Shown: positions 36,858 through 46,400 of the stretch, in pieces
How the letters are laid out: each line of letters begins with the position of its first letter
Numbering within the stretch: the stretch's first letter is position 1
NCBI RefSeq assembly: GCF_937952055.1
Contig: NZ_CALFYO010000033.1
Span: forward strand, 248,001 to 312,000
DNA: 64,000 bases
Direction of reading: 5' to 3'
Source of the DNA: an uncultured Piscinibacter sp.
GTDB taxonomy: Bacteria; Pseudomonadota; Gammaproteobacteria; Burkholderiales; Burkholderiaceae_C
Program-made: the position numbers and the translations under genes
The notes under the pieces: generated by a model
The model's input: only the letters and a program-made list of their open reading frames with translations
Told to the model about the DNA's origin: nothing
The model's database searches: none

Positions 36858-38174
36858 TCAGCTGCGCGGCGCCGCAGTTTCTTCGAGGTGAAGGGTCAGC
36901 TGCGACGTGGGCGCGAGACCGAGGGCACGGGCCTCCTGGTCCCAGTGCGACAAGTCCGCCGCATCAATGCCGGCACGCGCCGCCCGTGCCAAGGTCCGCT
37001 GCACCAGTTCCTGCGCCGCTTTCGCCACGGCCGGCGGCGCGTTGTGAACCAGCGCGTCGAGATGGCGCAGCAGCTGCCGCATGACGTCGAACTGCTCCGC
37101 GCTGCAGCGGGCAATCGGCTCGTAGGCGATGGCCACCAGCGCCGCCGGTGACGCCGGGGCGGCCGTGACGCGGTCGCGGACCTTGGCGTCGGCGTCCTCC
37201 GGCGCGCTGAAGGTCTGCACCAGCAGGCGCGTCTGGCTGCCCAGCACGGCGATCGCCGTGCCGGGGTCGTTGACCGCGGGCGACAACGCACGCTGCGCGA
37301 TCTCCGCCAGCATGATCAGCCCGTAGGCGGCGTCCTGCTCGATGGTGCGCTCGGCCCCAATCACGAAGGCCTTGCGCACGCCAGTTTCCAAGGCGTCGCG
37401 ACCGTCGTCGTCCGCCATCGTCAGCAACCAAGCCAGCGGCGACATCGGGTGCACCAGGTCCCCGGGACTCGCGCTCACGTGAACCTGTCCATCGCACCCT
37501 TCTGCGAGCGCCTGCAGTGCGTCCACGTCGACGAACTGCACGTGGCCCGTGAGCGTCGAGCGCACCGGCTTGGCGCCGGCCGGTGGCTCGGCGGCAGCGC
37601 GCGCGCCACTCAGGGGTGCCCGGGCATAGCGCCCGAGGGTCTTGCCGGTGGCGCGCTCGACGGTTTCGATGGTGTGCGACACGCGGCCGATACGCGTCAG
37701 CACGTCGATGTAGCTCATGAACGAGACCACGACCCAGGCCAGCACGCCCAGCGTGCACATGAACAGCGCCATGCGGCCGGGCGCGCCGTAGCGGCCCGTT
37801 CCCAGCGCGATGAAGCCGACGATGGAGAAGATGAAAGCGGCCAGGAACACCGCCACCGCTTTTTGGGACCGCGGCTCCGCCACGACCAGCCGGGTCGCGC
37901 TCGGCGTGCCGGCGTTGGCGGCCGACGCGTAGGCGTTGACGAGCACCGACAGCGAGAAGGTGCTCACCGCCAGCATGCTGGACGCCATGATGCGCAACAG
38001 GTCGTCGACCACTTCGGTCTGGAACGGAGGCAGCCAGTCCGAGGGCACCCAGAGATCGGCCAGCGCCGAGGCGAAAGCCGCCCCCACGGCCGCCGCGCTC
38101 CAGACTGCCGGGCGCCACCACAGCGTCTGGCGGACACGCCCCCACAACAGTCGAATTCGGTTCAGGTCGGGCAT
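36858..38174 (-). CDS. DUF2254 membrane protein
   Basis: 438 residues. Four hydrophobic segments occur in the first ~170 residues (including FSLSVLVNAYASAANAGTPSATRLV, the family landmark, after the second helix), followed by a large cytosolic domain with LAEIAQRALSPAVNDPGTAI. This is the predicted-membrane DUF2254 family of unknown function. Start ATG 38174 places the first helix at about residue 22. It is divergent from the BON-domain gene over a 315-base gap. Confidence 0.8.
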   Translation of the reverse strand: MPDLNRIRLLWGRVRQTLWWRPAVWSAAAVGAAFASALADLWVPSDWLPPFQTEVVDDLLRIMASSMLAVSTFSLSVLVNAYASAANAGTPSATRLVVAEPRSQKAVAVFLAAFIFSIVGFIALGTGRYGAPGRMALFMCTLGVLAWVVVSFMSYIDVLTRIGRVSHTIETVERATGKTLGRYARAPLSGARAAAEPPAGAKPVRSTLTGHVQFVDVDALQALAEGCDGQVHVSASPGDLVHPMSPLAWLLTMADDDGRDALETGVRKAFVIGAERTIEQDAAYGLIMLAEIAQRALSPAVNDPGTAIAVLGSQTRLLVQTFSAPEDADAKVRDRVTAAPASPAALVAIAYEPIARCSAEQFDVMRQLLRHLDALVHNAPPAVAKAAQELVQRTLARAARAGIDAADLSHWDQEARALGLAPTSQLTLHLEETAAPRS

Positions 38175-38489
38175 CGAAGCGATGGAGACTGCTCGGAGCA
38201 AGCGGCGCTCTGGGTTTCGAGCATGGCGCCAGCGTATCCGAAACCGTGCCGCCCTACGCGGGACTGCCATTGATCGTGCGCAACCGCCAAGTCGCACCAA
38301 CGGCGCAGCCTCGGACTGTTGGTCTCGGCGTCTCGCCAAGAGTGGCCATGAGATCCGTGACGAGCCTGCGGGGGTTGGGGCGTCGTGGCCGGCGTGGCTC
38401 GTCTGTACGTTGCCGAACAGACTGCGCGGCGTCATGCGCGCAAATTTTGAATGATGAGGTGCCCTTTCCCCATCAACAGGAGCCGAATC
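38175..38489. promoter_or_regulatory. divergent promoter region DUF2254/BON
   Basis: 315 bases between two divergently read genes. It must carry promoters for both the DUF2254 gene and the BON-CsbD-DUF1328 row. I could not pick a convincing -35/-10 pair, and no palindromic operator stands out. Confidence 0.35.
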
Positions 38490-38804
38490 ATGAATTTCCG
38501 CAGCACACTTTCCGCCGTCGTGACCGGCGTCGCCATCCTGACCACCTCCGGCTGCGCAGTCGTGCGCGGACAGGAAAGCGCTGGCGCCTATGTCGATGAC
38601 ACCACGATCACGACCCAGGTCAAGGCCCGCATGCTCGACAACCCGGCCGTCGCCGGCACCAGCATCAGCGTTGAGACGCTGAATGGCACCGTGATGTTGT
38701 CCGGCTTCGCCAAGAGTGCCACCGAGAAGGCCACCGCCGAGAAGATCGCTCGCGGCGTCAACGGCGTGAAGGCGGTCAACAACGAGATCGCCGTTCGGCC
38801 CTGA
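38490..38804 (+). CDS. BON-domain lipoprotein (OsmY-like)
   Basis: 104 residues. ACAGGAG precedes ATG 38490. A lipoprotein signal ends at lipobox TSGC (Cys22), then one BON domain: ITTQVKARMLDNPAVAGTSI, VETLNGTVMLSGFAKS, VNGVKAVNNEIAVRP. BON proteins bind membranes and help withstand osmotic or envelope stress. It is followed at 76 bases by a CsbD gene, another stress-type protein. Confidence 0.85.
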   Translation: MNFRSTLSAVVTGVAILTTSGCAVVRGQESAGAYVDDTTITTQVKARMLDNPAVAGTSISVETLNGTVMLSGFAKSATEKATAEKIARGVNGVKAVNNEIAVRP

Positions 38805-38880
38805 CCGCGGTTCGGGCCAGGTCGCGACGGGTTGCATGGGCTCGCCCGGGCATCGGGCGTCGACTTTCAAGGAGATTCGA

Positions 38881-39111
38881 ATGAACTGGGACCAGATCGC
38901 GGGGAACTGGAAGCAAGCTCGAGGCAAGGCCAAGGAACAATGGGGCAAGTTGACCGACGACGATCTCGATGTCGTGGCCGGGCGGCGCGATCAGCTGGCC
39001 GGCAAGATCCAGGAACGATACGGCGTGGCCAAGGACAAGGCCGAGGAGCAGCTTGCCGAATGGGAACGCAAGGCAAGCGACTCGTGGTTCTCCACGGACA
39101 CGAAGAAGTAG
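38881..39111 (+). CDS. CsbD family stress protein
   Basis: 76 residues with AAGGAGA before ATG 38881. It has the CsbD pattern MNWDQIAGNWKQARGKAKEQ followed by WGKLTDDDLDVVAGRRDQL and a lysine/glutamate-rich amphipathic tail. CsbD-like proteins are small, abundant general-stress proteins with no known enzymatic role. It sits between the BON and DUF1328 genes, a common grouping in Burkholderiales. Confidence 0.9.
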   Translation: MNWDQIAGNWKQARGKAKEQWGKLTDDDLDVVAGRRDQLAGKIQERYGVAKDKAEEQLAEWERKASDSWFSTDTKK

Positions 39112-39186
39112 AGCCTTGCGCGCGCGCAAGCGCGTTCAGGTTCAACGACTCGGCGGCTCGGTGAGCGGCCGACCAGGAGTGTCACC

Positions 39187-39348
39187 ATGCTGCGTTACGC
39201 CATCGTCTTTCTTGTCATCGCGTTGATCGCCGCCGTGCTGGGCTTCAGCGGCATTGCAGCCAGCGCTGCAAGCGTTGCGAAGATCCTCTTTGTCGTCTTC
39301 CTGATCCTCGCAGTCGCCAGCTTCATCTTCGGCCGCGGCCGACGTTGA
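39187..39348 (+). CDS. DUF1328 (YtjA-like) two-helix membrane protein
   Basis: 53 residues: MLRYAIVFLVIALIAAVLGF, a GIAASAASVAKIL turn and a second helix FVVFLILAVASFIF ending in a basic tail GRGRR. This length and pattern define DUF1328/YtjA proteins. A ribosome site (CAGGAG) lies upstream of ATG 39187. It is the third of three consecutive small stress-related genes. Confidence 0.9.
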   Translation: MLRYAIVFLVIALIAAVLGFSGIAASAASVAKILFVVFLILAVASFIFGRGRR

Positions 39349-39477
39349 CGCCACCATTGGTGCGGCCATCGATCTTGCGCAGGTTTTGGCGAGCGGGGTC
39401 GCTCGTTGCGCGACCGCTGCTGCCTTGGTCCGGCCGAGCGCAATTTCCCATGCCGCGCTGCGAGTCGCGAGAATCGA

Positions 39478-40260
39478 ATGAGTGAAGATCAGCATTCGGC
39501 AGGTGATGCGCTCCCTTCGGGCTGCGAGCTGATCGAAGTCCACGTCACGGCGCTGAGGCAGCTCTTCAATGCGATCGATGCATCACCATTCCGCGAAAGG
39601 GACCTGGATCCGGGGGCAGATGAGTTCATCGTCGGATGGGCACGTGAAGCTTCGCACGGTGCACCTCTGGCACTACTGGTGTCTCTGGACAGGGATCCAG
39701 GCCCGGCCGACGAGCCGGCTGCCCTGCGCGACACCATCCATGCGCACTTCAGCCATCGGGCGAGGATCACGAGGAGTCGCCTGCGTCAGTTGCTCGGCAT
39801 TGGTCGCATCAGTCTTCTTCTGGGGCTGGGATTCCTGGCCATCGCCGTCGGGCTGGGCGACCTCGTCGCAAGCGCGATGAAGGGTCGGCAGGTGGGCGAA
39901 CTGCTGAGGCAGGGCCTGGTCATCTGCGGCTGGGTCGCCATGTGGCGTCCCTTGGAGATCTTCTTGTACGGCTGGTGGCCGATCCGCGCGGAGGCCCGGC
40001 TCTACGACCGGCTGAGCGCGATGCCCGTTCGCATCCTCTACAGAGGCACGGACCAACCTGACGCCTGGCGCCACGACTGGCCGGTGGTGCTGCCGACGCA
40101 AGTCATCCCGCAGAAGTCGCCGCCGCATGCCGCATCGGCTGAACGCATGGCGGAGCCGGCAGTGGACAGCAGCGTCCCCGAGCGGCAACCGATTGGCTCG
40201 GTGGCATATGACACCTGTTCACCCAGCCGAAGACCAGGGGGAAGCAGAGCTCAACGTTGA
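39478..40260 (+). CDS. membrane protein of unknown function
   Basis: 260 residues. A soluble N-terminal part (~1-105, beginning MSEDQHSAGD, with IEVHVTALRQLFNAIDASPF) is followed by a basic stretch and two hydrophobic segments (ISLLLGLGFLAIAVGLGDLV and LVICGWVAMWRPLEIFLYGW), then WWPIRAEARLYDRLSAMPVRI. The last ~50 residues are low complexity and may be loosely conserved. I recall similar unnamed proteins in proteobacteria but no function. Confidence 0.6.
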   Translation: MSEDQHSAGDALPSGCELIEVHVTALRQLFNAIDASPFRERDLDPGADEFIVGWAREASHGAPLALLVSLDRDPGPADEPAALRDTIHAHFSHRARITRSRLRQLLGIGRISLLLGLGFLAIAVGLGDLVASAMKGRQVGELLRQGLVICGWVAMWRPLEIFLYGWWPIRAEARLYDRLSAMPVRILYRGTDQPDAWRHDWPVVLPTQVIPQKSPPHAASAERMAEPAVDSSVPERQPIGSVAYDTCSPSRRPGGSRAQR

Positions 40261-40852
40261 CGCGCGGCTGCCCTGACCGGCAATGAGGCTCGGCGGCCTC
40301 ACGTACCGAGCCATCGGCCACCGATGCTGAGGGTGTGGCCACAGGACGCGCATCCCAAGGCAATGGCCGACGTGGCAATTCGCCGTGAAGACCACGCTGC
40401 CCCGCATCTATCACGCCGATGGATTCCCCAGGCATGGCGCGGGTCAGATCCCCGGGGTGCAGTGCAGCGCCAACAGGCGCTCAGAGCGGCATGCCGGCCC
40501 TCCTCGTCGGGCACGCGCCACGACCGAGTCTTGGAGTCCTCCTCCTGGTGCGCACGCCATCGTTCTTCGTTCGCATCAACGACCCCCACAGTGGGCATGC
40601 CGGTACCGGACAGTCGACAACGGTCGCTCCTGGACGGGTCCGGGTTCTCCCCGGACTCGCCATGACCTGACGCAGGCGGCCGATGGCCGCGTCCCGGAAG
40701 TCGGCTTCCTGGCGTGGCCTCGTACTCACACCATCGGCCAATTGCAGTCGTTCAAAATGCGCGAGGCCGTACGTTCTTGGAGATCTGGAGCAGCGGAAAG
40801 TCCAGGCTTTCGAGCAGTGCCGGCCTTGCCGCGCTCGGGTCGTTTGCAGTGT
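40261..40852. other. intergenic, no gene seen
   Basis: 592 bases between convergent genes. Frames up to 335 codons cross this stretch but they are arginine/proline-rich antisense translations of the amidohydrolase or lack a start. I see no hairpin, repeat or RNA. Confidence 0.4.
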
Positions 40853-42406
40853 TCAACGGCCGGTAGGTGCGCGCTTTGGCGAGGTCATCTCCGGTCTTGC
40901 GCACGCATCGGTCGGCCGGTGGAGGCCGATCTGGCGGTCGAGCGCCGTGTAGTAGCGCGCATCGCTGTCGGCCAGTCGACGGAGTCGCTCGATCGCATAC
41001 CATCGGCCATTCACCACCACGCCAGCGATTTGCCGAACGTTACCGACGTAGTCGAGCGGGTTGGCGCGCAGCAGTACCAGATCGGCCCGCTGCCCAACCG
41101 CGACCGTTCCGGTCTCCCCGGGACGTCCAAGCAGCCGGAAGGCCGTCTGCGTCGCCGACTTCAGCACGTCGCCAGGCGGCAACCCGATCTTGTTCAACTC
41201 GATCATCTCGTCCGGCACCGAGGATCCGTACGCCACGCCCGGGATGGTTGCGTCCGTACCGACGACCAGGGGAACGCCCCGTTTCCACAGTTCGCGGGCG
41301 ATGACGCGCTGGAAGTCATACGCCGGCGGGATCAGGGCGGCATTCGGCTGATCGCGAAATTCGTCGCGCAGGTACCGGTTATTGGGTCCTAGCCAGCGCG
41401 ACAAGAGGAAGGAATCCACGTATCGCAAGTCCGCCGGCGGCGGCAGTGGAACGCACCGAGACGCATACATCTGGACAATGTTTCGGCTGGTGACGAGAGT
41501 AGTAACCACGGCCTGCCCCGCAGCCTTCACGCGATTTGCGAGTTCTATTGCAGCGCTAAGTTGGAGGCCAGGCAGGCCGTATGTTCCCAGTTCCTCCAGA
41601 TGGGCGATGCCGTCAAGCCGAGCCACGAAAGCGTCGTCGGGCGTTGCGCAATTGGCGCAGCCGAGCTCTGGTAAGTGCCCGACCGCGCGCAGCCCTAACT
41701 CATGCGCCGTTCGCACTACCGCATTGAACGTCTCGCGATTCAGGAATGTGTAAGGCTTGATGAAGTCGTAGCCCTGCTGCTTCGCTCGTGTGACGCGACG
41801 CCGGCCGTCCTCCGCGGTACGTGGCGATTCGATCGTCGACGCAGTGCCGCGGTCTTGATCAGCGTCGGCGCCATCGATAAGGTCGCCAACGAGCAGGCGT
41901 GGACCGATTATCTCGTTGCGGTCCACCAAAGTCCTTAGCTCCAGCTCGTCGCCGCCACCAGGTGTCAGAGTTCCAAACGACACTACAGTCGTGACTCCGT
42001 TCAGCAAGAAGGCGCGCAGGAGACGGCGATCGAACGAATGTGCAGCGCCCAAGCGCCGCCTTCCCGATGTCAGGGTGAAGTCGCCGCGGGCGATCAGTCC
42101 GTCGATCACTCGCTGTGTCGCGAGATGCGCGTGACCATCTACGAGACCCGGGATCAGGAACTTGCCGGTGCCGTCGATGACGACGCCGGTCGGGGTGGCC
42201 GCGCCCCGTTTCTCCGGCTCGACGCGCTCTATTCGGCCATCGCGCACGACGACCGTGTGGTGCGGGCGCGCGATGGCGGCATCGACATCGATGACCGTGA
42301 CGTTGCGGATCACGAGGACGGATGCGTCGGGTGCCGCGCTTGCCGAACCCGCGTACATGAGCACGAGCGCGATCACCGCGAACAGCGTCGACATTCGCGC
42401 AGTCAT
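40853..42406 (-). CDS. exported amidohydrolase-family protein
   Basis: 517 residues. CAGGAG precedes the start at 42406. A signal peptide ends near residue 24 (GSASAAPDA). The amidohydrolase barrel shows LIPGLVDGHAHL (HxH), a later conserved VGHLPELG His, PLVVGTDATIPG (Asp) and the C-terminal GTVAVGQRADLVLLRANPL. This is the prolidase/imidazolonepropionase-like branch, usually periplasmic in proteobacteria, acting on dipeptides or cyclic amides. It stands alone; a long gene-free stretch lies upstream. Confidence 0.85.
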   Translation of the reverse strand: MTARMSTLFAVIALVLMYAGSASAAPDASVLVIRNVTVIDVDAAIARPHHTVVVRDGRIERVEPEKRGAATPTGVVIDGTGKFLIPGLVDGHAHLATQRVIDGLIARGDFTLTSGRRRLGAAHSFDRRLLRAFLLNGVTTVVSFGTLTPGGGDELELRTLVDRNEIIGPRLLVGDLIDGADADQDRGTASTIESPRTAEDGRRRVTRAKQQGYDFIKPYTFLNRETFNAVVRTAHELGLRAVGHLPELGCANCATPDDAFVARLDGIAHLEELGTYGLPGLQLSAAIELANRVKAAGQAVVTTLVTSRNIVQMYASRCVPLPPPADLRYVDSFLLSRWLGPNNRYLRDEFRDQPNAALIPPAYDFQRVIARELWKRGVPLVVGTDATIPGVAYGSSVPDEMIELNKIGLPPGDVLKSATQTAFRLLGRPGETGTVAVGQRADLVLLRANPLDYVGNVRQIAGVVVNGRWYAIERLRRLADSDARYYTALDRQIGLHRPTDACARPEMTSPKRAPTGR

Positions 42407-43486
42407 TCATAGCTCCTGGGATGGGGCATGCCGCGCGCTTGGATGAAGGTAAATCGCGGGTGCAAAGGAATCGCCCAAGGACCGCAGGTTGGCGGGCCGC
42501 GCGTCACTCGGTATGTCCTGAGCGAGTTGGCGCGACCAATTCTAGTCATCGCTACCGTCGGCTTTGGGTCGAGACTTCCATTTCGCCCAGTTTGAAAGCG
42601 CTCTTCTCGAGTGCGCGCCGCGCGAGCAACGCAGCGGAGGACCAGGACGCACTGCGGTCACCCGTCGCGCCGCCGGGCCACTGACTGCTCATGATGGCCG
42701 CGCCACTCGGCCGCCAGCCTCGAATGTCCGTGCCCGGTCTTGAACGGGCATAGCGAGCACTCGAACTCCCGATGTGGCGCTCACACATTGCTAAGGCAAG
42801 TTGCACGTTTTCGCCCTGTCCTACCTATCGTCCATACTTGCAGTGCCGTCTGGTGACGCTGAACCACTCGACCGTTGAATCGCTGAACCGACGCTCAGTT
42901 GCCCAACAAGGCGCACAACTGGCGTGCAAAGACGGGGCAAGAAGGGCTCGGAGCCGCTCAGTTGCCAGAACTCACCGCGTGCTTGCTACACGGGGCGATG
43001 CGCTAGTCGATTGAGTCCGATGTTGATGCGGTGGCCAAAATATGGGACCAAGACGACACTTCCCCGACACACAAATGCAGCACGGGCCGGGCGGATCCTC
43101 AATGGATTGGCCACGTTATGGGTTACGAAGTGGTCAGCTTATGAGGGGAAGCGCACATTGGTTTCCAAGACGTCCGGAAAGCCTTAGAGATTCAACGCTC
43201 TGGGGCCTGCTTCATGTCCCGCGGAGTTCCTGCAGGTCGCCTGAAATCCGGCCGGTGGTGCAGTCTCCTGAACAGTCACTCGACTGCGCCTGCTCGAAGG
43301 GGCAGCGGTTACTGCAGCGGCCCGGACCCTGGTGTCCTCCGACTCGACGATCGAGGCCATTCGGACCGGAGTGCCATGGTGTACCTCTCCACCACCATTG
43401 CCGCAACAGTGTCGCGCCAGACGATCGACCCATAATTGCGCGTCACGAGCGGTGCCGAGCAGCAGCAGCGCCGCGTGGAGGAGCGA
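42407..43486. other. 1.08-kb gene-free stretch before the caspase island
   Basis: No frame has both a ribosome site and a recognisable product. GC is visibly lower than in the flanking genes, with AT-rich patches such as CATAAT at about 43430 just ahead of the caspase-STAND gene, a possible -10 box. It marks the left boundary of the accessory island and may hold its promoter. Confidence 0.4.
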
Positions 43487-46400
43487 ATGACCGAGACGGC
43501 TGACGACGCCGGTGCCGCGGCACAGGATCCCGCTTGGCGCACGTTCGCACGCCACCATGCGTTCGTGGTCGGCATCGATGCCTATGCCAACGGCATCGCA
43601 CCGCTGCGCACCGCCGCGGGCGACGCCCGCCGCCTGTGCGAGTTGCTGGCGCGGCAGCACCACTTCACCGTGCATCCGCCGCTGATCGACGAGGGGGCCT
43701 GCGGGGCACCGCTGCGCGAACTGTTCGGCACGACGATGAAGCAGGCGGTCGGCCCCGACGACCGCGTGCTCTTCTACTTCGCCGGCCATGGCATCGCGGC
43801 CGACGGCGACGATGGCCCGGCCGGCTATATCGTCCCCGCCGACGCCGAGCCGGCCAGGCTCGACACCTTCATCGCGATGGCCGAGCTGCAGGCCGCGCTC
43901 GACGCGCTGCCGTGCCGGCACCTGCTGCTGATCCTCGATTGCTGCTTCTCCGGCGCGTTCAAGTGGTCCAGCCAGCACCGCGCCATCTTCATGACGCCCA
44001 AGCGCATCTACCCGACGCGCTTCCGCCGCTTCGTCGAGGACCCGGCGCGCCAGGTGATCACGTCGGCGGCGCACGACCAGAAGGCGCTCGACGTGCTGCA
44101 CGGCAAGGCCACCGGCGAGCGCGGCAGCCGCCGCACCGAGGACGGCCGCGAACATTCGCCCTTCGCCGCTGCGCTGTTCGATGCCCTGGAAGGGGCCGCC
44201 GACGTCGCCCGTGGCGAGCAGCAGGAAGGCGACGGCATCATCACCGCGACGGAGTTGTACGCCTACATCCGCGACCGTATCGAGCCCGCCACCGAGGCCA
44301 CCGGTGAACGCCTTCGGCAGACGCCCAGCTTCTTCCCGCTGAAGGGGCACGACAAGGGCGAGTTCATGTTCCTGCATCCGCACCATCGGCTGAACCTGCC
44401 GAAGATGGAACCCGCGGATTCGCCATACAAGGGGCTGGATTCGTTCAACGAGGCCGACCAGCACCTGTTCTACGGGCGCGACCGCGTGGTCGCTGACCTG
44501 CGCCAGCGTGCGCTGGACGCGCAGCAGCGGTTGCTCGTCGTCGCCGGTCCCTCGGGCACCGGCAAGTCATCGGTGATCAAGGCAGGGCTGCTGCCCGAAC
44601 TCCGCAAGGCGGGCCTGGAGATCCTGCCGGTCATGCGCCCAGGCGCCCAGCCGCTCGCTGCGCTCGAACGTGCGCTCGAAGGCGCCACACGGCCCTCGGT
44701 GCTGCTGATCGACCAGTACGAGGAGGTGGTGACGCGCTGCGGCAATGCGGCCGAGCGTCGGGAGTTCGACGAGCGCCTGTACCACCTGCTGGAGCAGGGC
44801 GACAAGGTGCAGCGCCTGATCCTGACCGTGCGCTCCGACTTCGAGCCGCAGCTGAACACCGGGATGCTCGCGCGGCACTGGGCCCGCGGACGCTGCTCGG
44901 TGCCGCCGTTCAGCCCGGAGGAACTCCGCGAGGTCGTCGTGATGCCGACGCTGCAGGCCTCGATGATCTTCGAGCCGCCGGAGCTGGTCGACACGATCGT
45001 CGGCGAGGTGGTGCAGTCGCCGGGCGCGCTGCCGCTGCTGTCCTACGCGCTGTCGGAGCTGTTCCGGGCCTACCAGGCCAGCGGCCGCGAGGACCGGGCG
45101 CTGACGCGCGCCGACTTCGACCGCCTCGGGGGCGTGATGGGCGCGCTGCGCACCCGTGCCGACGCGTTGCACGACGAGTTGCCGCCGTTGCCGGACCGGG
45201 AGGTGCTGCGCCGGGTGATGCTGCGCATGGTGTCGCTGGAGGGCGATCTCGCCGGCCGGCGCGTCGCCACCTCGGACCTGGTCTTCGACGACGCCGATGC
45301 GGCCACCGTCGAGCGGGTGATCGAACGGCTGGTCGACGCGCGGCTGGTGGTGCGCGGCGCCGAGTCGGACGTGGCGGGCGATGGCACGACCCACCGTAGC
45401 GACCACATCGAACCCGCACACGACGCATTGGTCCGGGTGTGGCCGCGCCTGCGCGCCTGGATCGATCAGGCCGGGCGCGAGAACCTGATCCTCGGCGCGC
45501 AGGTCGAGGCCGCGGCCAAGGCGCTGGACCGCCATCGCGACGCCGGCTACCTCTGGCACGACAACGCCCACCTGCCCGCGGTGCTGGCCGAGCTGCACAA
45601 GCCTCACTGCTGGTTCACCGCCGGCGAAGCGGCGTTCATCCGCCGCAGCGAGCAGCGGCGCAAGGCGCGCCTGATGCGCCGGCGGGCGCTCGCGCTGGCG
45701 ACCTTCACGGTCGTCGGCGTGCTGGGTGCGTGGGGCTGGTTCGAGCAGCGGCTGGCGGCCGGGACGATCCGGGAGGCGCAGGGAATGACCGACCGGCTGC
45801 TGTTCGACGTCATGGGCCGGTTGCAGGCGATCCCGGACACACGCGACGTGCGCGTCTCACTCGTCGAGCAGGTCAAGACGCTGCAGGACCGCCTGAGCGA
45901 CATCGGCGCCCGGGCGGACCACAGCACGAGATACTGGACCGCCGTGCTCGACGGCGATCACGCGGTCGAGCACAGCGAATACGACAAGGCGCGCAGCCGC
46001 TACCAGGATGCGATCGAGCTCATCGGCACGGCGGTCGAGCTGGACGCGAACTGGCGGCGAAACGGGTCGCTGGTCTACAGCAAGGTCGGCGAGCTGGAAA
46101 TGAAGCGCGCCGAGGCCGCAGGCGAGGACCCGGACCTGCGGGCAGCGGCGCAACCCTACGAACGGGCGCTGGCCATCGACAGGCAACTGGTCGCGGAGAA
46201 CCCGGACAACCCCATCGTCCTGCGCGACCTGTACGTCAGCCTGTACCGCCTTGCGGATCTCGCCCATCGGGACGGCCGCGAGACGCCGGAAGGCCTAGAG
46301 GGTGCGGAGAAGGAACGTGCGGAGCAGCAGCAGCGCGCCAGCCGGGAGCGGGCCAGCGAGCTGTACACCGAGGCTCGTGAGGTGGCGGCGCGCCTGCGGG

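Noticed and set aside
42900..42925. GCCCAACAA motif resembling an integron attC core
   Set aside because: No matching opposite core, no cassette-like ORF bounded by a second site and no integron integrase in the window.
43022..43187. 55-codon frame upstream of the caspase-STAND gene
   Set aside because: No ribosome site, no recognisable family and position in a decayed low-GC stretch.
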